Assembly: GCF_002592045.1 (NCBI RefSeq)
Contig: NZ_MEJG01000003.1
Coordinates: 124,001-188,000 of the forward strand
Reading direction: 5' to 3'
DNA from: Parasaccharibacter apium
GTDB taxonomy: Bacteria > Pseudomonadota > Alphaproteobacteria > Acetobacterales > Acetobacteraceae
DNA length: 64,000 bases
In this document: in pieces, positions 29,685 through 40,280 of the stretch
How positions within the stretch are numbered: the first letter of the stretch is position 1
How the letters are laid out: every line of letters begins with the position of its first letter
The notes under the pieces: model-generated
Seen by the model: only the letters and a program-made list of their open reading frames with translations
Databases searched by the model: none
Told to the model about the DNA's origin: nothing
Position numbers and translations under genes: made by a program

Positions 29685-30368
29685 TTATAATTCTGCCCAG
29701 CTACGTAGCAGATTATGATACACATTGGTCAGTCTTAGGACTTCTTGGTCCTTCGGCCCGTGTGTTTGTGTCAGGGCCATGATGCTCTGGTCCAAATCAA
29801 ACAGAATAGACCGATGCTCCTGCGAGCGAATCACTGATTGCGCCCAGAAGAACGACCCCCAACGGCTACCACGCGTAACAGGTGTTACAGTATGCAACGC
29901 TGTTGTGGGATAAACAATCATATCCCCCGCAGGAAGCCGCACGCGCTTCTCCTCCGAAGGGCCATGCAAAACCAGCTCCCCACCCTCATATTCATCCAAA
30001 TCGGAAATAAAGAGTGTACTCGATACATCCGTCCGAATACGTTGCCCGGTACCGGGGATAGGGCGCAACGCATTATCCACATGCGCCCCAAAATTCATCC
30101 CGACATCATAGCGATTAAATAAAGGGGGAACGAGGCGTAAAGGGAGGACTGCGCTATTATAAAGAGGATTCGTCCCCAATTTACGCAACACAAAGGTAGA
30201 AAGCTCACGCCCTAAAGGGCTATCTGGCGCGATTTGGAGGTTGTTTTTTACACTGCCCGATTGCGGCCCCGCCGTCCCACGGCCATCAACCCATTCCCCC
30301 GCGGCAAGACGAGACCGTAGCTCTGCCAGCTCCTCCGCGGAGAGAACCGCAGGAATATGCAACATCAT
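29685..30368 (-). CDS. Fe(II)/2-oxoglutarate dioxygenase, PiuC/PKHD-type hydroxylase
   Basis: About 227 residues from MMLHIPAVLSAEE at 30368; an ATG at 30386 with AAGG just upstream would add six residues and is the alternative. The iron ligands are visible as His and Asp in NFGAHVDNA and a distal His in YPTTALHTVTPV, with the 2-oxoglutarate arginine in GSRWGS. PiuC-type proteins are found beside TonB-dependent iron receptors and respond to iron in several proteobacteria; their substrate is not settled. Here it lies 132 bp after the first of two siderophore receptors, on the same strand. Confidence 0.88.
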   Translation of the reverse strand: MMLHIPAVLSAEELAELRSRLAAGEWVDGRGTAGPQSGSVKNNLQIAPDSPLGRELSTFVLRKLGTNPLYNSAVLPLRLVPPLFNRYDVGMNFGAHVDNALRPIPGTGQRIRTDVSSTLFISDLDEYEGGELVLHGPSEEKRVRLPAGDMIVYPTTALHTVTPVTRGSRWGSFFWAQSVIRSQEHRSILFDLDQSIMALTQTHGPKDQEVLRLTNVYHNLLRSWAEL

Positions 30369-30421
30369 AAGATCATGCCTTTCCATCAAGCCTTATTGGC
30401 AGGCCATCATTAAAATCAAAC

Positions 30422-30446
30422 AAAGAGCAGGCTCTCCTGCCTGCTC
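30422..30446 (-). terminator. Hairpin between receptor and PiuC-like gene
   Basis: An 8-bp perfect stem (GAGCAGGC/GCCTGCTC, 6-nt loop) lies 54 bp after the receptor stop. On the minus strand the 3' side continues TTTGTTTGATTTT. It probably limits readthrough from the receptor gene into the dioxygenase gene. Confidence 0.6.
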
Positions 30447-30499
30447 CTTGTGAAACTTTCACCCCATCCTCCCTGCGATGCAAGAAGGATAGACCAAAA

Positions 30500-32941
30500 T
30501 TAATAATCCATCGTCAAACGGCCCAAGAAGGTCCGCCCCGGTGCTGGGGTCGCATAGCCTGTAAAGAGACTATTATAATTCAGACGATTGGCGAGGTTAT
30601 AGCCATTAAGAGAGACAACCCAATGCCGCCCAAAACGATGAGAAATAACGGAGTCAAAGTCCAAATTGGCAGGGACCTTGCTCGTATTATTATTATCCAA
30701 ATACACGCCTTGACGCCATGTTAGCCCCCCACCGATGGTAAAGTTCCACGGTTTACCGGGGAAGGCCTCATAAGCAGACCATAAGGTCGCCTGATTATGA
30801 GGTACATATTGGATTTGATTATGCATCTTCCCCCCACCGTTAGGCGATGTCTTGGGGTCATATAATGCGTAAGTTGCAGTGATGTTCCATCCCGGTAGGA
30901 TCATCCCCCCAACGGAGAGTTCCATCCCCTGGTTACGCTGCTGTGCCCCTGTATTAATGGTGGAGTTAGAGACGGGGTCGGTCGTCAGCGCATTATCCTT
31001 ATCCAACCGGAAGAGCGAGATGGTAGCCCCTAAACGGTCATGCAATAGGCTGAACTTACTGCCTACCTCATACAAACGTGCTTTTTGCGGCCGTGTATCC
31101 ACACCCCCTTGCGCCCCCGGCCGTACGGGTACAGCCCCGCTTGTTACATACATCCCCGTTGGGGTTGTCGAGCTCGCATAGGTGAAGTAAATCGTCTGCC
31201 ATTTTGTAGGCGTTAAAATCAGGCTAGCCGTTGGGTTAAAGGTATTCTTCGTCTGCGGGAAACTACGGTCAGGATTGTTAGGCAAGTTCTCAAGACCATA
31301 AACCCTATAATTGCTCTGCCAACGGTCCCAACGGAAGCCACCTTTAATAGACGCCCATTTGGTAAACCAAATCTGGTCATACAAAAAGATACCCGTATCA
31401 AACCCATAGCCACGGCTGCTCGGCTTCTTCCCAATCCCGGCAATATTCGGCATAGAGTTCGCCCGTGCGGGCACACGATAGACCATCGCATCAGGCACAT
31501 TATCGGGGTTAGGGTTAAGCATATTCGCCGTAGGTACAGGCGTGGTGGTGGACACACCCGCATAAGTGTCCTGATGACGAGAATCATGGACATATTCCAT
31601 ATCAACACCCGTCACGACCTGATGCCGTAAGAAGCCTGTCTTAAAATCAGCCTGCAAAGACGCTACATCTTGGAAGGACCAGCTATTCTGCTTATAGGGC
31701 AGCGGCACACTCCCATTTGTATTACGAATAATGCTCCCAGCCCCGTAATTGCCACTATTGAGCGCATTCACACATTGCGCCCCACAAGAGACCTTAGACG
31801 CCTCAAAATTACGGCTATATTCACCAAAACGCGTATCATTATGGAAGGTTAAATGGTCGTTAAAGATATGCTTCAGCCGCAATGTCTCCATCGTATCATC
31901 AGTATGGTTATGGTCTTGGCGTTTGCCGTACCAATTCTCCCGCGGGACGCCATATTCTGAGATAGGCCGCCCATAGGCTGAGCCACGCGCCTTGACAACG
32001 GGCATCCCATAATCAGGTACGCTATTATCTGTCTCATGTGTGACTTGCAGGACAACGGTTGTCTTTGTCCCCAGCCCAAACGCGATAGACGGCGCAATCC
32101 CCCAGCGGTGGTCCCACACATGGTCCCGCCCGACAACATTATTGGAAGCCCCCAACCCTTCTATACGGAAGGCCGTTGTATCATTAATACGCTGGTTAAT
32201 ATCCACCGTACCGCGGAAATAATCAGCGGACCCGCCGCTAAAATCGACATTATAATGATTATTAACCGTCGGGGTCTTTGTAACGACATTGATGGCCCCG
32301 CCGGTCGTCCCATTCCCAAAGACCTGAGAGGATGGCCCCTTAATGACATTCACGGAATCATAATTGAAGCTATCGCGTGAATAGACACCAAAATCCCGCA
32401 AGCCATCTTCATAAATATCATTCTGCGCAGGGAAGCCACGGATGAGGAATTGGTCGCCATTCAACCCACCAGCCCCTTCCCCAACGGAAGCCGTAATGCC
32501 GGGGACATTGCGCAAGGCTTCATCCAATGATTTCGCATTTTGCTGCTTAATCAGCTCCCGCGGAACAACATCAATCGTCTGCGCCGTATGCATCACATCC
32601 TGCGGCAAGCGTCCCATATCATTGCTTGCATGCATGGTATTAAAAGGATGCCCAATCACATGGATGTGCTCTACACCCTTCGCTTGGACTCCCTCTTGCT
32701 GCGGGGTGGTTTGCGCTGAAGCCAGCTGCGTTGCGCTCCCCTGCGTCGCAGATGACGGCGCATGTTGTTGAGTGACAGCCTTATGCTCAGCCTTTGCAGC
32801 GACATGATGTTTATCACCTGGTTTCGCACTATCCTGATGCTGGCTTGCAGCCACATCAGCAGCATAAGCGCCCCCTGCAACACTCCCTAATGTCAGAGCG
32901 GCAGATGCTGGCCTAAGGCACCGGTGAATAAAACGGCTCAT
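30500..32941 (-). CDS. TonB-dependent siderophore receptor (copy 1)
   Basis: 813 residues from the ATG at 32941 (MSRFIHRCLRPASAALTLG); the reading to 33043 adds an unsupported 34 residues. A signal peptide ends near AGGAYAAD. A long polar linker of about 75 residues follows, then the plug (DVVPRELIKQQNAKSLDEAL, GDQFLIRGFPAQNDIYEDGL) and a 22-strand barrel ending in GRLTMDY, where the last aromatic residue is typical for outer-membrane insertion. The plug resembles catecholate-type receptors such as Fiu. It is paralogous to the receptor at 33277-35655. Which siderophore it binds is unknown. Confidence 0.93.
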   Translation of the reverse strand: MSRFIHRCLRPASAALTLGSVAGGAYAADVAASQHQDSAKPGDKHHVAAKAEHKAVTQQHAPSSATQGSATQLASAQTTPQQEGVQAKGVEHIHVIGHPFNTMHASNDMGRLPQDVMHTAQTIDVVPRELIKQQNAKSLDEALRNVPGITASVGEGAGGLNGDQFLIRGFPAQNDIYEDGLRDFGVYSRDSFNYDSVNVIKGPSSQVFGNGTTGGAINVVTKTPTVNNHYNVDFSGGSADYFRGTVDINQRINDTTAFRIEGLGASNNVVGRDHVWDHRWGIAPSIAFGLGTKTTVVLQVTHETDNSVPDYGMPVVKARGSAYGRPISEYGVPRENWYGKRQDHNHTDDTMETLRLKHIFNDHLTFHNDTRFGEYSRNFEASKVSCGAQCVNALNSGNYGAGSIIRNTNGSVPLPYKQNSWSFQDVASLQADFKTGFLRHQVVTGVDMEYVHDSRHQDTYAGVSTTTPVPTANMLNPNPDNVPDAMVYRVPARANSMPNIAGIGKKPSSRGYGFDTGIFLYDQIWFTKWASIKGGFRWDRWQSNYRVYGLENLPNNPDRSFPQTKNTFNPTASLILTPTKWQTIYFTYASSTTPTGMYVTSGAVPVRPGAQGGVDTRPQKARLYEVGSKFSLLHDRLGATISLFRLDKDNALTTDPVSNSTINTGAQQRNQGMELSVGGMILPGWNITATYALYDPKTSPNGGGKMHNQIQYVPHNQATLWSAYEAFPGKPWNFTIGGGLTWRQGVYLDNNNTSKVPANLDFDSVISHRFGRHWVVSLNGYNLANRLNYNSLFTGYATPAPGRTFLGRLTMDY

Positions 32942-33000
32942 AAAAGATGCTCCACAGCAAGAATGATACAGCCCCTCGAAAGAGGATGATTTTTCTCCTA

Positions 33001-33016
33001 CATGATAATTATTCTC
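33001..33016 (-). promoter_or_regulatory. Fur-box-like site upstream of receptor copy 1
   Basis: Sixteen bases starting CATGATAATTATTC match the core of the classical Fur 19-mer at 13 of 16 positions by eye. The site lies 60 bp before the receptor ATG in the 335-bp gap 32942-33276, which otherwise holds an AT-rich promoter region and the terminator of the second receptor. Repression by iron is the expected effect. Confidence 0.6.
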
Positions 33017-33212
33017 AATTTCAAACATTAAAAAAGATGACAAACTGTTTAAAGTTGCGATTGTGTCTTAATTGCCACAACACAAAAAGCGCAGTATTCT
33101 CCTATCATTCAGCCAAGGGCCCCATCATAAAAGCCGCTTTAAGTGCGTGCCTCTCCCCTCATAAATGTTACAGAACAGTGAGATAACAAACGCGCATTCA
33201 ACAAAAAACCGC

Positions 33213-33250
33213 GCCCCTTGCCCTTCTCTGAAAGGCAAGCAAGCGCGGTT
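33213..33250 (-). terminator. Intrinsic terminator after receptor copy 2
   Basis: On the minus strand AACCGCGC pairs with GCGCGGTT across a loop that itself contains a second stem, and six T residues follow. It lies 27 bp after the receptor stop. Together with the separate Fur site this shows that the two receptors are independent transcription units. Confidence 0.8.
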
Positions 33251-33276
33251 CACACCCTGATATTTTGAGTGGTGAT

Positions 33277-35655
33277 TTAATAATCCATGCTCAACCGCCC
33301 CAAGAAGGCACGACCCGGCGCTGGGGTAACGCGGTTTGTAAAGAGGGAATTATAATTCAAACGGTTGGAGAGGTTATACGCATTAAGCGATACGACCCAA
33401 TGCCGATTGATACGATGGGATATGTAAGAATCGAACTCCACATTAGCCGGGACTTTCGCCGTATTTGCGAGGTCCAGATACACGCCTTCTCGCCATGTAA
33501 CGCCTCCGCCAATCGTAAAGTTCCACAACTTACCGGGGAAGGCTTCATACGCGGTCCATAAGGTCGCCTGATTATGCGGCACATATTGGATATTCCGCCC
33601 GTGATTCGCGCCAGACATCACGCGAGGGTCATATAGAGCATACGTCCCGGTAATGTTCCAACCCGGCAGAATCATCCCCCCAAGGGAGAGCTCCAAGCCT
33701 TGGTTACGCTCCTTCACCCCTGTGGCCAAAACCTGCCCCGCAATCGGGTCGGTTGTCAGAGCGTTGCTCTTATCCAGCCGGAAAAGCGAAATTGTCGCCC
33801 CTAAACGGTCATGCAAGAAGCTCATCTTCGAGCCGACCTCATAGAGCTTTGCCCGCTCTGGCTGAGTAGCAACCTGCCCATTAAGGGGGCAAATAGGGAT
33901 TGCGCCATTGGTCACATACATGCCCATCGGCGTGGTAGAGCTCGCATAAGTGAAGTAAAAGGTCTGCCAGCTATTGGGAGTAATGAGCAAACTGGCTGTC
34001 GGGTTAAAGACGCCTTTTGTATCGTGATAATTTAGCGCAGCAGAGGGAGCCTTCCCTTGCGGGCCCCGTGCAGCAGCACTTTCCTGCCCATCAGCCCCCC
34101 ATGTTTTATACGCTGTTTGCCAACGGTCCCACCGGAATCCCCCTTTGATGGACACCCATTTTGCAAACCAGATTTGATCGTACAAGAATAAACCCGTATC
34201 AAACCCATAACCATGGGAATCAGGCCGCCCTAGGCTATAATTCGTATTCTTCCAACAATTCCCAGAATCAGCGCGGCACGTCCCATAGCCATAATTATCA
34301 CGCTGAGGATGATATGTATTCTGCCACGGAATTGCCCGATTAGCCCCTACAGCATCATACGCATATTGCCGCCGGGAATCCTGCACATATTCAAAATCCG
34401 CCCCCGTTACGAGCTGATGGCGCAAGAAGCCTGTCTTAAAATCAGCCTGTAGGGAGGCCACATCTTGGAAAGACCAGCTCTTTTGCTTATACGGCATTGG
34501 CCCGCCATTAAGGCCAATCCCCGCCGCAGGGTCCACCTTCTTATAACCCGGATTATAAATCTGCAATTCCGAGCATGACGCATTAGCGCATTGTGGTGAA
34601 GATGCCGCAAAGTCACGGCTATATTCACCAAAGCGTAAATCATTATGGAAGGTAAGATGCTTATTAAAGACGTGCTTTAAACGCAGCGTCTCCATTGTAT
34701 CGTCACTATTATCATGGTCTTGCGATTTACCATAAATATTACTACGCCGTACCCCAAAGGACGAGCTCTCCGTTATGGGATGGCCATTCACAACGGGTAC
34801 ACCATAATCGGGAACATTACGCGATGTTTGGTGCATCACCTGCAACACAACAGTTGTCTTAGTCCCCAAACCAAAAGCTATAGATGGCGCAACACCCCAA
34901 CGATGGGAATATACATAATCGCGCCCTACAACATCGTTGGAGTTAGCCATACCTTCCACACGGAAGGCCGATGTATCATTGATGCGTTTATTAACATCCA
35001 CAACACCACGATAAAAATTAGCCGACCCACCGCTAAAGTCAGCACCGTAATGGTCATGTAATGTCGGGGTCTTTGTAACAATATTAATCGCCCCGCCCGT
35101 TGTCCCATTACCGAATACTTCAGATGATGGGCCTTTAATGACATTCACCGAATCTTGGAAGAAGCTATCGCGGGTATAAACACCAAAATCCCGCAAGCCA
35201 TCCTCATAAATATCATTTTGCGCAGGGAACCCACGGATGAGGAATTGATCCCCACTCATCCCACCAGCCCCCTCCCCGACAGAGGCTGTAATACCGGGCA
35301 CATTCTTCAGGGCTTCATCAAGAGATTTGACATTCTGCTGCTTAATCAACTCCCGCGGGACAACATCAATTGTCTGAGCGGTATGCATCACATCTTGCGG
35401 CATACGCCCCATATCATTGCTTGCATGCAATGTATTAAATGGGTGCCCCACTACATGAATGCGCTCCACACCCTTAGCTTGAACACCAACATCCGCCGCT
35501 GTTTGGTCACCATCCGGCTCTGCCTCTGTCGCCTGTACATCGGAGTGAACTACATTAGAAGGGGCAGCCGTACTGGCATATGCTCCCCCCGCAACGCCTC
35601 CTACCGTTAGAGCTGCCGAAAAAGGCTTAAGACCGCTGCGGATAAATCGACTCAT
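33277..35655 (-). CDS. TonB-dependent siderophore receptor (copy 2)
   Basis: 792 residues from the ATG at 35655. The signal peptide ends near GGAYAST. The plug shares long near-identical stretches with copy 1 (for example PGITASVGEGAGG and DQFLIRGFPAQNDIYEDGL). The barrel strands and the last segment FLGRLSMDY also match, while several extracellular-loop regions differ strongly, including a loop with paired cysteines (QCANASCSE) and another (YGTCRADSGNCWKN). The pattern fits a tandem duplication followed by loop divergence, and therefore different ligands. It has its own Fur-like site and terminator. Confidence 0.93.
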   Translation of the reverse strand: MSRFIRSGLKPFSAALTVGGVAGGAYASTAAPSNVVHSDVQATEAEPDGDQTAADVGVQAKGVERIHVVGHPFNTLHASNDMGRMPQDVMHTAQTIDVVPRELIKQQNVKSLDEALKNVPGITASVGEGAGGMSGDQFLIRGFPAQNDIYEDGLRDFGVYTRDSFFQDSVNVIKGPSSEVFGNGTTGGAINIVTKTPTLHDHYGADFSGGSANFYRGVVDVNKRINDTSAFRVEGMANSNDVVGRDYVYSHRWGVAPSIAFGLGTKTTVVLQVMHQTSRNVPDYGVPVVNGHPITESSSFGVRRSNIYGKSQDHDNSDDTMETLRLKHVFNKHLTFHNDLRFGEYSRDFAASSPQCANASCSELQIYNPGYKKVDPAAGIGLNGGPMPYKQKSWSFQDVASLQADFKTGFLRHQLVTGADFEYVQDSRRQYAYDAVGANRAIPWQNTYHPQRDNYGYGTCRADSGNCWKNTNYSLGRPDSHGYGFDTGLFLYDQIWFAKWVSIKGGFRWDRWQTAYKTWGADGQESAAARGPQGKAPSAALNYHDTKGVFNPTASLLITPNSWQTFYFTYASSTTPMGMYVTNGAIPICPLNGQVATQPERAKLYEVGSKMSFLHDRLGATISLFRLDKSNALTTDPIAGQVLATGVKERNQGLELSLGGMILPGWNITGTYALYDPRVMSGANHGRNIQYVPHNQATLWTAYEAFPGKLWNFTIGGGVTWREGVYLDLANTAKVPANVEFDSYISHRINRHWVVSLNAYNLSNRLNYNSLFTNRVTPAPGRAFLGRLSMDY

Positions 35656-35693
35656 TTACATCACCATACAAGGAGCATCATTCTCTCCTTTCT

Positions 35694-35712
35694 AAATGAT
35701 AATCATTTTCAT
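35694..35712 (-). promoter_or_regulatory. Fur box upstream of receptor copy 2
   Basis: The site contains a perfect 7-1-7 palindrome (AAATGATAATCATTT, 35694-35708) and fits the classical Fur-box core closely. It lies 39 bp before the receptor ATG, in a position to cover the promoter or start site. Iron-dependent repression by Fur is the expected role; no fur gene is in the window. Confidence 0.75.
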
Positions 35713-35853
35713 TTAATAATAAAACTTAATTTAATTACCTTCCTGCAAACCTCATCTTACCCAAAATCACATATAATTCCCTGTTTTTTCAGTAAGATAA
35801 GGCATAATATAACATTACAGTTAGGATAAGTTACGGTCTGAAAAATCACCTTT

Positions 35854-35872
35854 ATTGATAGAATTTATCAAT
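35854..35872 (-). terminator. Hairpin after holA
   Basis: A 7-bp AT-rich perfect stem (ATTGATA/TATCAAT, 5-nt loop) starts 16 bp after the holA stop, followed on the minus strand by a later TTTTT. It is a weak terminator candidate. Confidence 0.4.
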
Positions 35873-35887
35873 TACAAACCCAGACTT

Positions 35888-36904
35888 TTAAAAAGAATCC
35901 TGCTCGAAAAGTCGAGGGTAACATAGCCTGACTACGTGACGGCGGCATAATAGCTCATCAGGTGCGCCGCTTTGTTTACATGCAAGCTCCAAAGCTTGCG
36001 TAGCGCGTGCAGCCTGTTGCAAAACTGGGAAGGACCAGCGTTGTAGCCCAGCGAGGAACTCATCTTTACGACGGAAGAAAACAGGCGGTTTTAAAGCCGC
36101 CATCGCCTCTTGCCGCGAGGCCCCTTGTTGAACGCGTAAACGCGCTTGTTGCAACCGCTCCAATACAGACAATGCTACACGCGCAAAGGCTACAGCACTT
36201 GTGCCATCAGCCATAGCGCGCTCAAAAGCCCGGTCCGCCTTCAGCCGGTTACCCGCTAAGGCTGCATATACAGCATCATCTAGCGAAGCTTGGCCGGAAT
36301 CCCCTACACAAGCCTGTACCGCCTCTATATTCAATCTCGTTCCCGGCTCACCATAGAGGCGGAGCTTCTCTACCTCACTGCGCACAAGGCTGCGGTCATT
36401 ACCCACATGCTCGAGGAACCAAACCATCGCCTCTTTATCGAGCGTTATACGCTCTTCAGCCAACATATCCGTAACCGTGCGCGATAAGGTCCGCCCCTCT
36501 TCAGGATAACAGCCTATAGCGGCAACCTGTTCATGTTTTTCCGCAAATTGTCGCAGCTTAGAGCGTGCTGTCAGCTCCGGTCCCTCCAGCACGATCAGCG
36601 TATCACTCTCTTGAGCTAGGGCTTCTTTAAGCGGAGGCAAAAGCCCATCCTGCACCCCACGCGCCCAAACAACCCGCCGCCCTCCTGTTAAAGAAAGGGC
36701 CGAAGCCTCTTCCCCAAAACGGACTTGTTCCTCACCCTCTAACCGAGCAAGGCGGAAAGGGTCATCCAAATCCTCAAGAACCGTTTGCACCGCACGCTTA
36801 GCGCGCTCACGGATAAGACCATGATCCTCCCCATGAAGAAGAACAACACGCCAACGAGCTGCCTCGGTAATGGTCCGCTCGGCAGCCTGCGTGCCTATCT
36901 TCAC
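35888..36904 (-). CDS. holA: DNA polymerase III subunit delta
   Basis: 338 residues. The N-terminal AAA+-like domain starts with the family stretch WRVVLLHGEDHGLIRERA. The LIVLEGPELTARSKLRQFAEKH segment and the domain III region around VRSEVEKLRLYGEP follow. Delta opens the beta clamp within the clamp loader. The family diverges strongly, and synteny with leuS and lptE supports the call. The ATG overlaps the lptE stop by 4 bp. Confidence 0.92.
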   Translation of the reverse strand: MKIGTQAAERTITEAARWRVVLLHGEDHGLIRERAKRAVQTVLEDLDDPFRLARLEGEEQVRFGEEASALSLTGGRRVVWARGVQDGLLPPLKEALAQESDTLIVLEGPELTARSKLRQFAEKHEQVAAIGCYPEEGRTLSRTVTDMLAEERITLDKEAMVWFLEHVGNDRSLVRSEVEKLRLYGEPGTRLNIEAVQACVGDSGQASLDDAVYAALAGNRLKADRAFERAMADGTSAVAFARVALSVLERLQQARLRVQQGASRQEAMAALKPPVFFRRKDEFLAGLQRWSFPVLQQAARATQALELACKQSGAPDELLCRRHVVRLCYPRLFEQDSF

Positions 36905-37647
36905 AGGCCGTTATCCTCTTCCTCCTGTAGGTGGCGGCTATCCTCACCTGTCGAGGTTGTAACGCTATTGCTACTACGCCCCGTCATACTCGCAGGGAAG
37001 CCATCCACCCCCAGATTCCGCATATCTGTCCGTTGAATCCCTGGCAGACGGTCCAAATAAGGGTCACGCCCGGGACGAATAGATTTCTCCTGCCCAAGGG
37101 ATTGATGCGCCTTAAACCATACGGCTACTTGCATGGTGATCTCATGAGCGAGATTTTCGCCAATCCGTTTATAGAGCGTCTCATTATTTAAGGTTTGAGC
37201 AAAATATTGCTCAATATACATATTATAGCCATCCATCGTCCGGGCATAACCACGTGCTAAAACGTTATCCATGTCTCCGACACGATATAAACGCCAATCC
37301 GCCCAACCAACACCGCGCGTCCGACCAGATGTGTTATCTTCATGCACATCAACTGATTCTAACGAGGCTGTCGCACTCACACGCAGCACGTAGCCTTCTG
37401 GCCGCTCTGGCCCATCCCCGGCCATTTCTTTTTGCAGAGCAAGGCGTATCTCCTGCCCAAAACGGCTGGGAATGTTCGCAACAAAGACATTCTTCAACTG
37501 GTCATTAACCGCAGCTTCTCTCTGAGCTGATTGCTTGCCATAAAGAGGCTGGAAGCCACATGCCCCAAGGCTCGTAATCCCTAAGCCTGCGGCAAGAATA
37601 ACAAGCCCCCCGCGTATAATACGCTGCATTTGGCACATATTGCTCAT
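36901..37647 (-). CDS. lptE: LPS-assembly lipoprotein LptE
   Basis: About 248 residues from the ATG at 37647 (MSNMCQMQRIIRGG), which has AGAGG 5 nt upstream. A GTG at 37665 overlapping the leuS stop is the alternative. The signal peptide ends in the lipobox LGACGFQPLYG, and CGFxPLYG is typical of LptE. LptE plugs the LptD barrel that inserts lipopolysaccharide into the outer membrane. The C-terminal 60 residues are polar and poorly conserved. It lies between leuS and holA, the common alphaproteobacterial arrangement. Confidence 0.9.
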   Translation of the reverse strand: MSNMCQMQRIIRGGLVILAAGLGITSLGACGFQPLYGKQSAQREAAVNDQLKNVFVANIPSRFGQEIRLALQKEMAGDGPERPEGYVLRVSATASLESVDVHEDNTSGRTRGVGWADWRLYRVGDMDNVLARGYARTMDGYNMYIEQYFAQTLNNETLYKRIGENLAHEITMQVAVWFKAHQSLGQEKSIRPGRDPYLDRLPGIQRTDMRNLGVDGFPASMTGRSSNSVTTSTGEDSRHLQEEEDNGL

Positions 37648-37661
37648 CCAGCCTCTCTTAC

Positions 37662-40271
37662 TCACCCTGCTACCACGAAATTAACAATGCGGTTTGGCAC
37701 GTGGATTTCCTTAACAATCCGCTTGCCTGCCAAAGCCTTTGCCACATTTGGCTCATCCTTGGCTTGCGCGATAACAACCTCTTTGGCTTCATCAGGGGCG
37801 CATGTAATCGTCCCACGCAGCTTACCAAGCACTTGCACAGCAATCGTGACTTTTTTTACCGCCAGTAAGCTCTCATCTGCCTCCGGCCAAGGCCGCTCCA
37901 CAACCATGGGCCCTTCCGGCTCTAAGAGGGACATTAACTCCTCTGCCAGATGCGGCATCATAGGGGAGATCAACATCCCCAGCACATAAGCAGCCTCACG
38001 CCGCGCCGCGGGAAGGCCCTCCTCCTGGCCAGTGGCCTCACCCAGTGCCGAGGCCAGCTCATGCAGACGCGCAACAGCCACATTCGGCGTAAAGCCTTCC
38101 AATGCCTCCGTCACTGCGACAATGATGCGATGGGTCACATGGCGCAACTCATCCCCTGCCGTACCATGCGCGGCATGAGGATCATCCTGCGCAGCGACCG
38201 TCTGAACCAACCGATACAGACGTTGCATAAAACGCCCAGCCGCTGTCACACCGGCTGCTGTCCACTCCATATCACGCTCTGGTGGACTATCGGAAAGCAC
38301 AAACCACCGCGCTGTATCAGCCCCGTAACGCTCGATAATCTCCACAGGCGAGACCGTATTACGCTTGGATTTAGACATCTTCTCCGAGCGTCCAACCGTC
38401 ACGGCTTTGCCGTTATCCTTCCGCACAACTTCAGCGCCGCGCTGCTCGACCTCATCAGGATATAGCCATTGGTTTCCATCACGATAGCTCTCATGAGTGA
38501 CCATCCCTTGCGTAAACAAGCCAGCAAAAGGCTCGCTCACATCCAGATGGCCAGTCTTCTTCATCGCGCGCGTGAAGAAGCGTGCATAAAGAAGATGCAA
38601 AATCGCATGCTCAATGCCGCCAATATATTGGTCCACCGCAAGCCAGCCATCAACAGCCTTACGCTCTGTCGGTGTTTTGGCCTGTGGGGCGGTAAAGCGG
38701 GCAAAATACCACGAGCTATCAACAAACGTATCGCATGTATCAGTTTCCCGCTGCGCCTCTACCCCGCATTTAGGGCAGGCAACATGCTTCCATGTTGGAT
38801 GATGATCTAGCGGATTGCCCGGTACGTCAAAACTGACATCCTCCGGCAAGGTCACCGGCAATTCTGCCTCTGGCACGGGGACCGCACCACAAGACGGACA
38901 ATAGATGATAGGGATGGGGCAGCCCCAATAACGCTGGCGAGAAATACCCCAATCGCGCAAACGCCAATTAGTTACACCCTGCCCAACGCCAAGCTCTTCC
39001 ACCCGCGCAATAGCTGCACGAATCGCCTCTTTGGTCGTCTTACCGCTCAAAAAGCCGGAATTATAAAGCGTGGCCTCACCTGTGACGGCCTTCTTCCCGA
39101 CTTTAAACGTCGCTTCTTCCTCACCTGTAGGCAGCAGAACGGAAGGGACATCCAACCCATATTTACGCGCAAAATCGAGGTCTCTTTGGTCCCCACAGGG
39201 GCACCCGAACACAGCACCCGTGCCATATTCTGTCAGCACGAAGTTAGCGATCCAGACCGGGGCGGTTTGCTCTGGGTTCAACGGGTTCACCACACGCAGG
39301 CCCGTATCAAAGCCGCGTTTTTCCATCGTGCTTAACGCTTCTTCGGACGTGCCAACTCTCTGGCACTCCTCAATAAAGCTCTGCGCCTCAGCATTGCCCG
39401 CCGCAATCTTACGCGCCAAGGGATGATCCGCTGCAATACCAATGAAGCTTAGCCCAAAGAGCGTATCAGGACGGGTGGTGAAAACCTCAATGGAATCGCC
39501 ATCCACATCATAGCCTTGCGGAGGATTATGCAGGCTGAAGCGAATCCGCGCCCCTTCAGAACGGCCAATCCAACGCTCCTGCATGGTGCGGACACGCTCT
39601 GGCCATTTATCAAGTGTTTTCAGCCCCTCCAAAAGGGGTTCAGCAAAATCGGTAATTTTGAGGAACCATTGGGAGAGCGTCTTTTTCTCCACCAACGCGC
39701 CAGACCGCCAACCGCGCCCATCCACGACTTGCTCATTGGCCAAAACGGTCTGGTCCACCGGGTCCCAATTCACTGACGAATCGCGCCGCTCTACCAAACC
39801 CGCTGCCAACATATCGAGAAAGAGCTTTTGCTGCTGGCCGTAATAATCCGGCAAGCATGTAGCGATCTCTCGCTTCCAATCTAGCGAGAAGCCTAGCCGT
39901 TGCAACGTGCCGCGCATGGTGGCGATATTTTGTAATGTCCATGTACCCGGATGCACCCCACGTTCCCGCGCGGCATTCTCCGCTGGGAGGCCAAACGCAT
40001 CCCACCCCATAGGGTGCAACACGGCATAACCCCGTGCGCGCTTATAACGTGCTACGACATCACCTAGCGTATAATTACGCACATGCCCTACATGGAGCTG
40101 CCCGGAAGGATACGGGAACATCTCCAGCACGTAATATTTGGGCTTATCGGCTGGCGGTACATCCGGCACATGGAAGGTCCCCGCCTCAGCCCAACGGGCT
40201 TGCCAATGTGGCTCCCGCGCATGGAAGTCAAAGCCGGCCTCGGCGATATTGCTGGCTGTTTTATCGCTCAT
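37662..40271 (-). CDS. leuS: Leucine--tRNA ligase
   Basis: 869 residues. The class I signatures are present: [16 protein letters not shown] (HIGH-type, residues about 53-68) and [11 protein letters not shown] (KMSKS). The editing domain carries the threonine-rich loop [10 protein letters not shown] cysteine pair in CPSCG and another in CPKCG form the inserted zinc domain. The enzyme charges tRNA-Leu in the cytoplasm. It is followed by lptE with an overlap or a close gap. Confidence 0.98.
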   Translation of the reverse strand: MSDKTASNIAEAGFDFHAREPHWQARWAEAGTFHVPDVPPADKPKYYVLEMFPYPSGQLHVGHVRNYTLGDVVARYKRARGYAVLHPMGWDAFGLPAENAARERGVHPGTWTLQNIATMRGTLQRLGFSLDWKREIATCLPDYYGQQQKLFLDMLAAGLVERRDSSVNWDPVDQTVLANEQVVDGRGWRSGALVEKKTLSQWFLKITDFAEPLLEGLKTLDKWPERVRTMQERWIGRSEGARIRFSLHNPPQGYDVDGDSIEVFTTRPDTLFGLSFIGIAADHPLARKIAAGNAEAQSFIEECQRVGTSEEALSTMEKRGFDTGLRVVNPLNPEQTAPVWIANFVLTEYGTGAVFGCPCGDQRDLDFARKYGLDVPSVLLPTGEEEATFKVGKKAVTGEATLYNSGFLSGKTTKEAIRAAIARVEELGVGQGVTNWRLRDWGISRQRYWGCPIPIIYCPSCGAVPVPEAELPVTLPEDVSFDVPGNPLDHHPTWKHVACPKCGVEAQRETDTCDTFVDSSWYFARFTAPQAKTPTERKAVDGWLAVDQYIGGIEHAILHLLYARFFTRAMKKTGHLDVSEPFAGLFTQGMVTHESYRDGNQWLYPDEVEQRGAEVVRKDNGKAVTVGRSEKMSKSKRNTVSPVEIIERYGADTARWFVLSDSPPERDMEWTAAGVTAAGRFMQRLYRLVQTVAAQDDPHAAHGTAGDELRHVTHRIIVAVTEALEGFTPNVAVARLHELASALGEATGQEEGLPAARREAAYVLGMLISPMMPHLAEELMSLLEPEGPMVVERPWPEADESLLAVKKVTIAVQVLGKLRGTITCAPDEAKEVVIAQAKDEPNVAKALAGKRIVKEIHVPNRIVNFVVAG

Positions 40272-40280
40272 AAATGTCTC

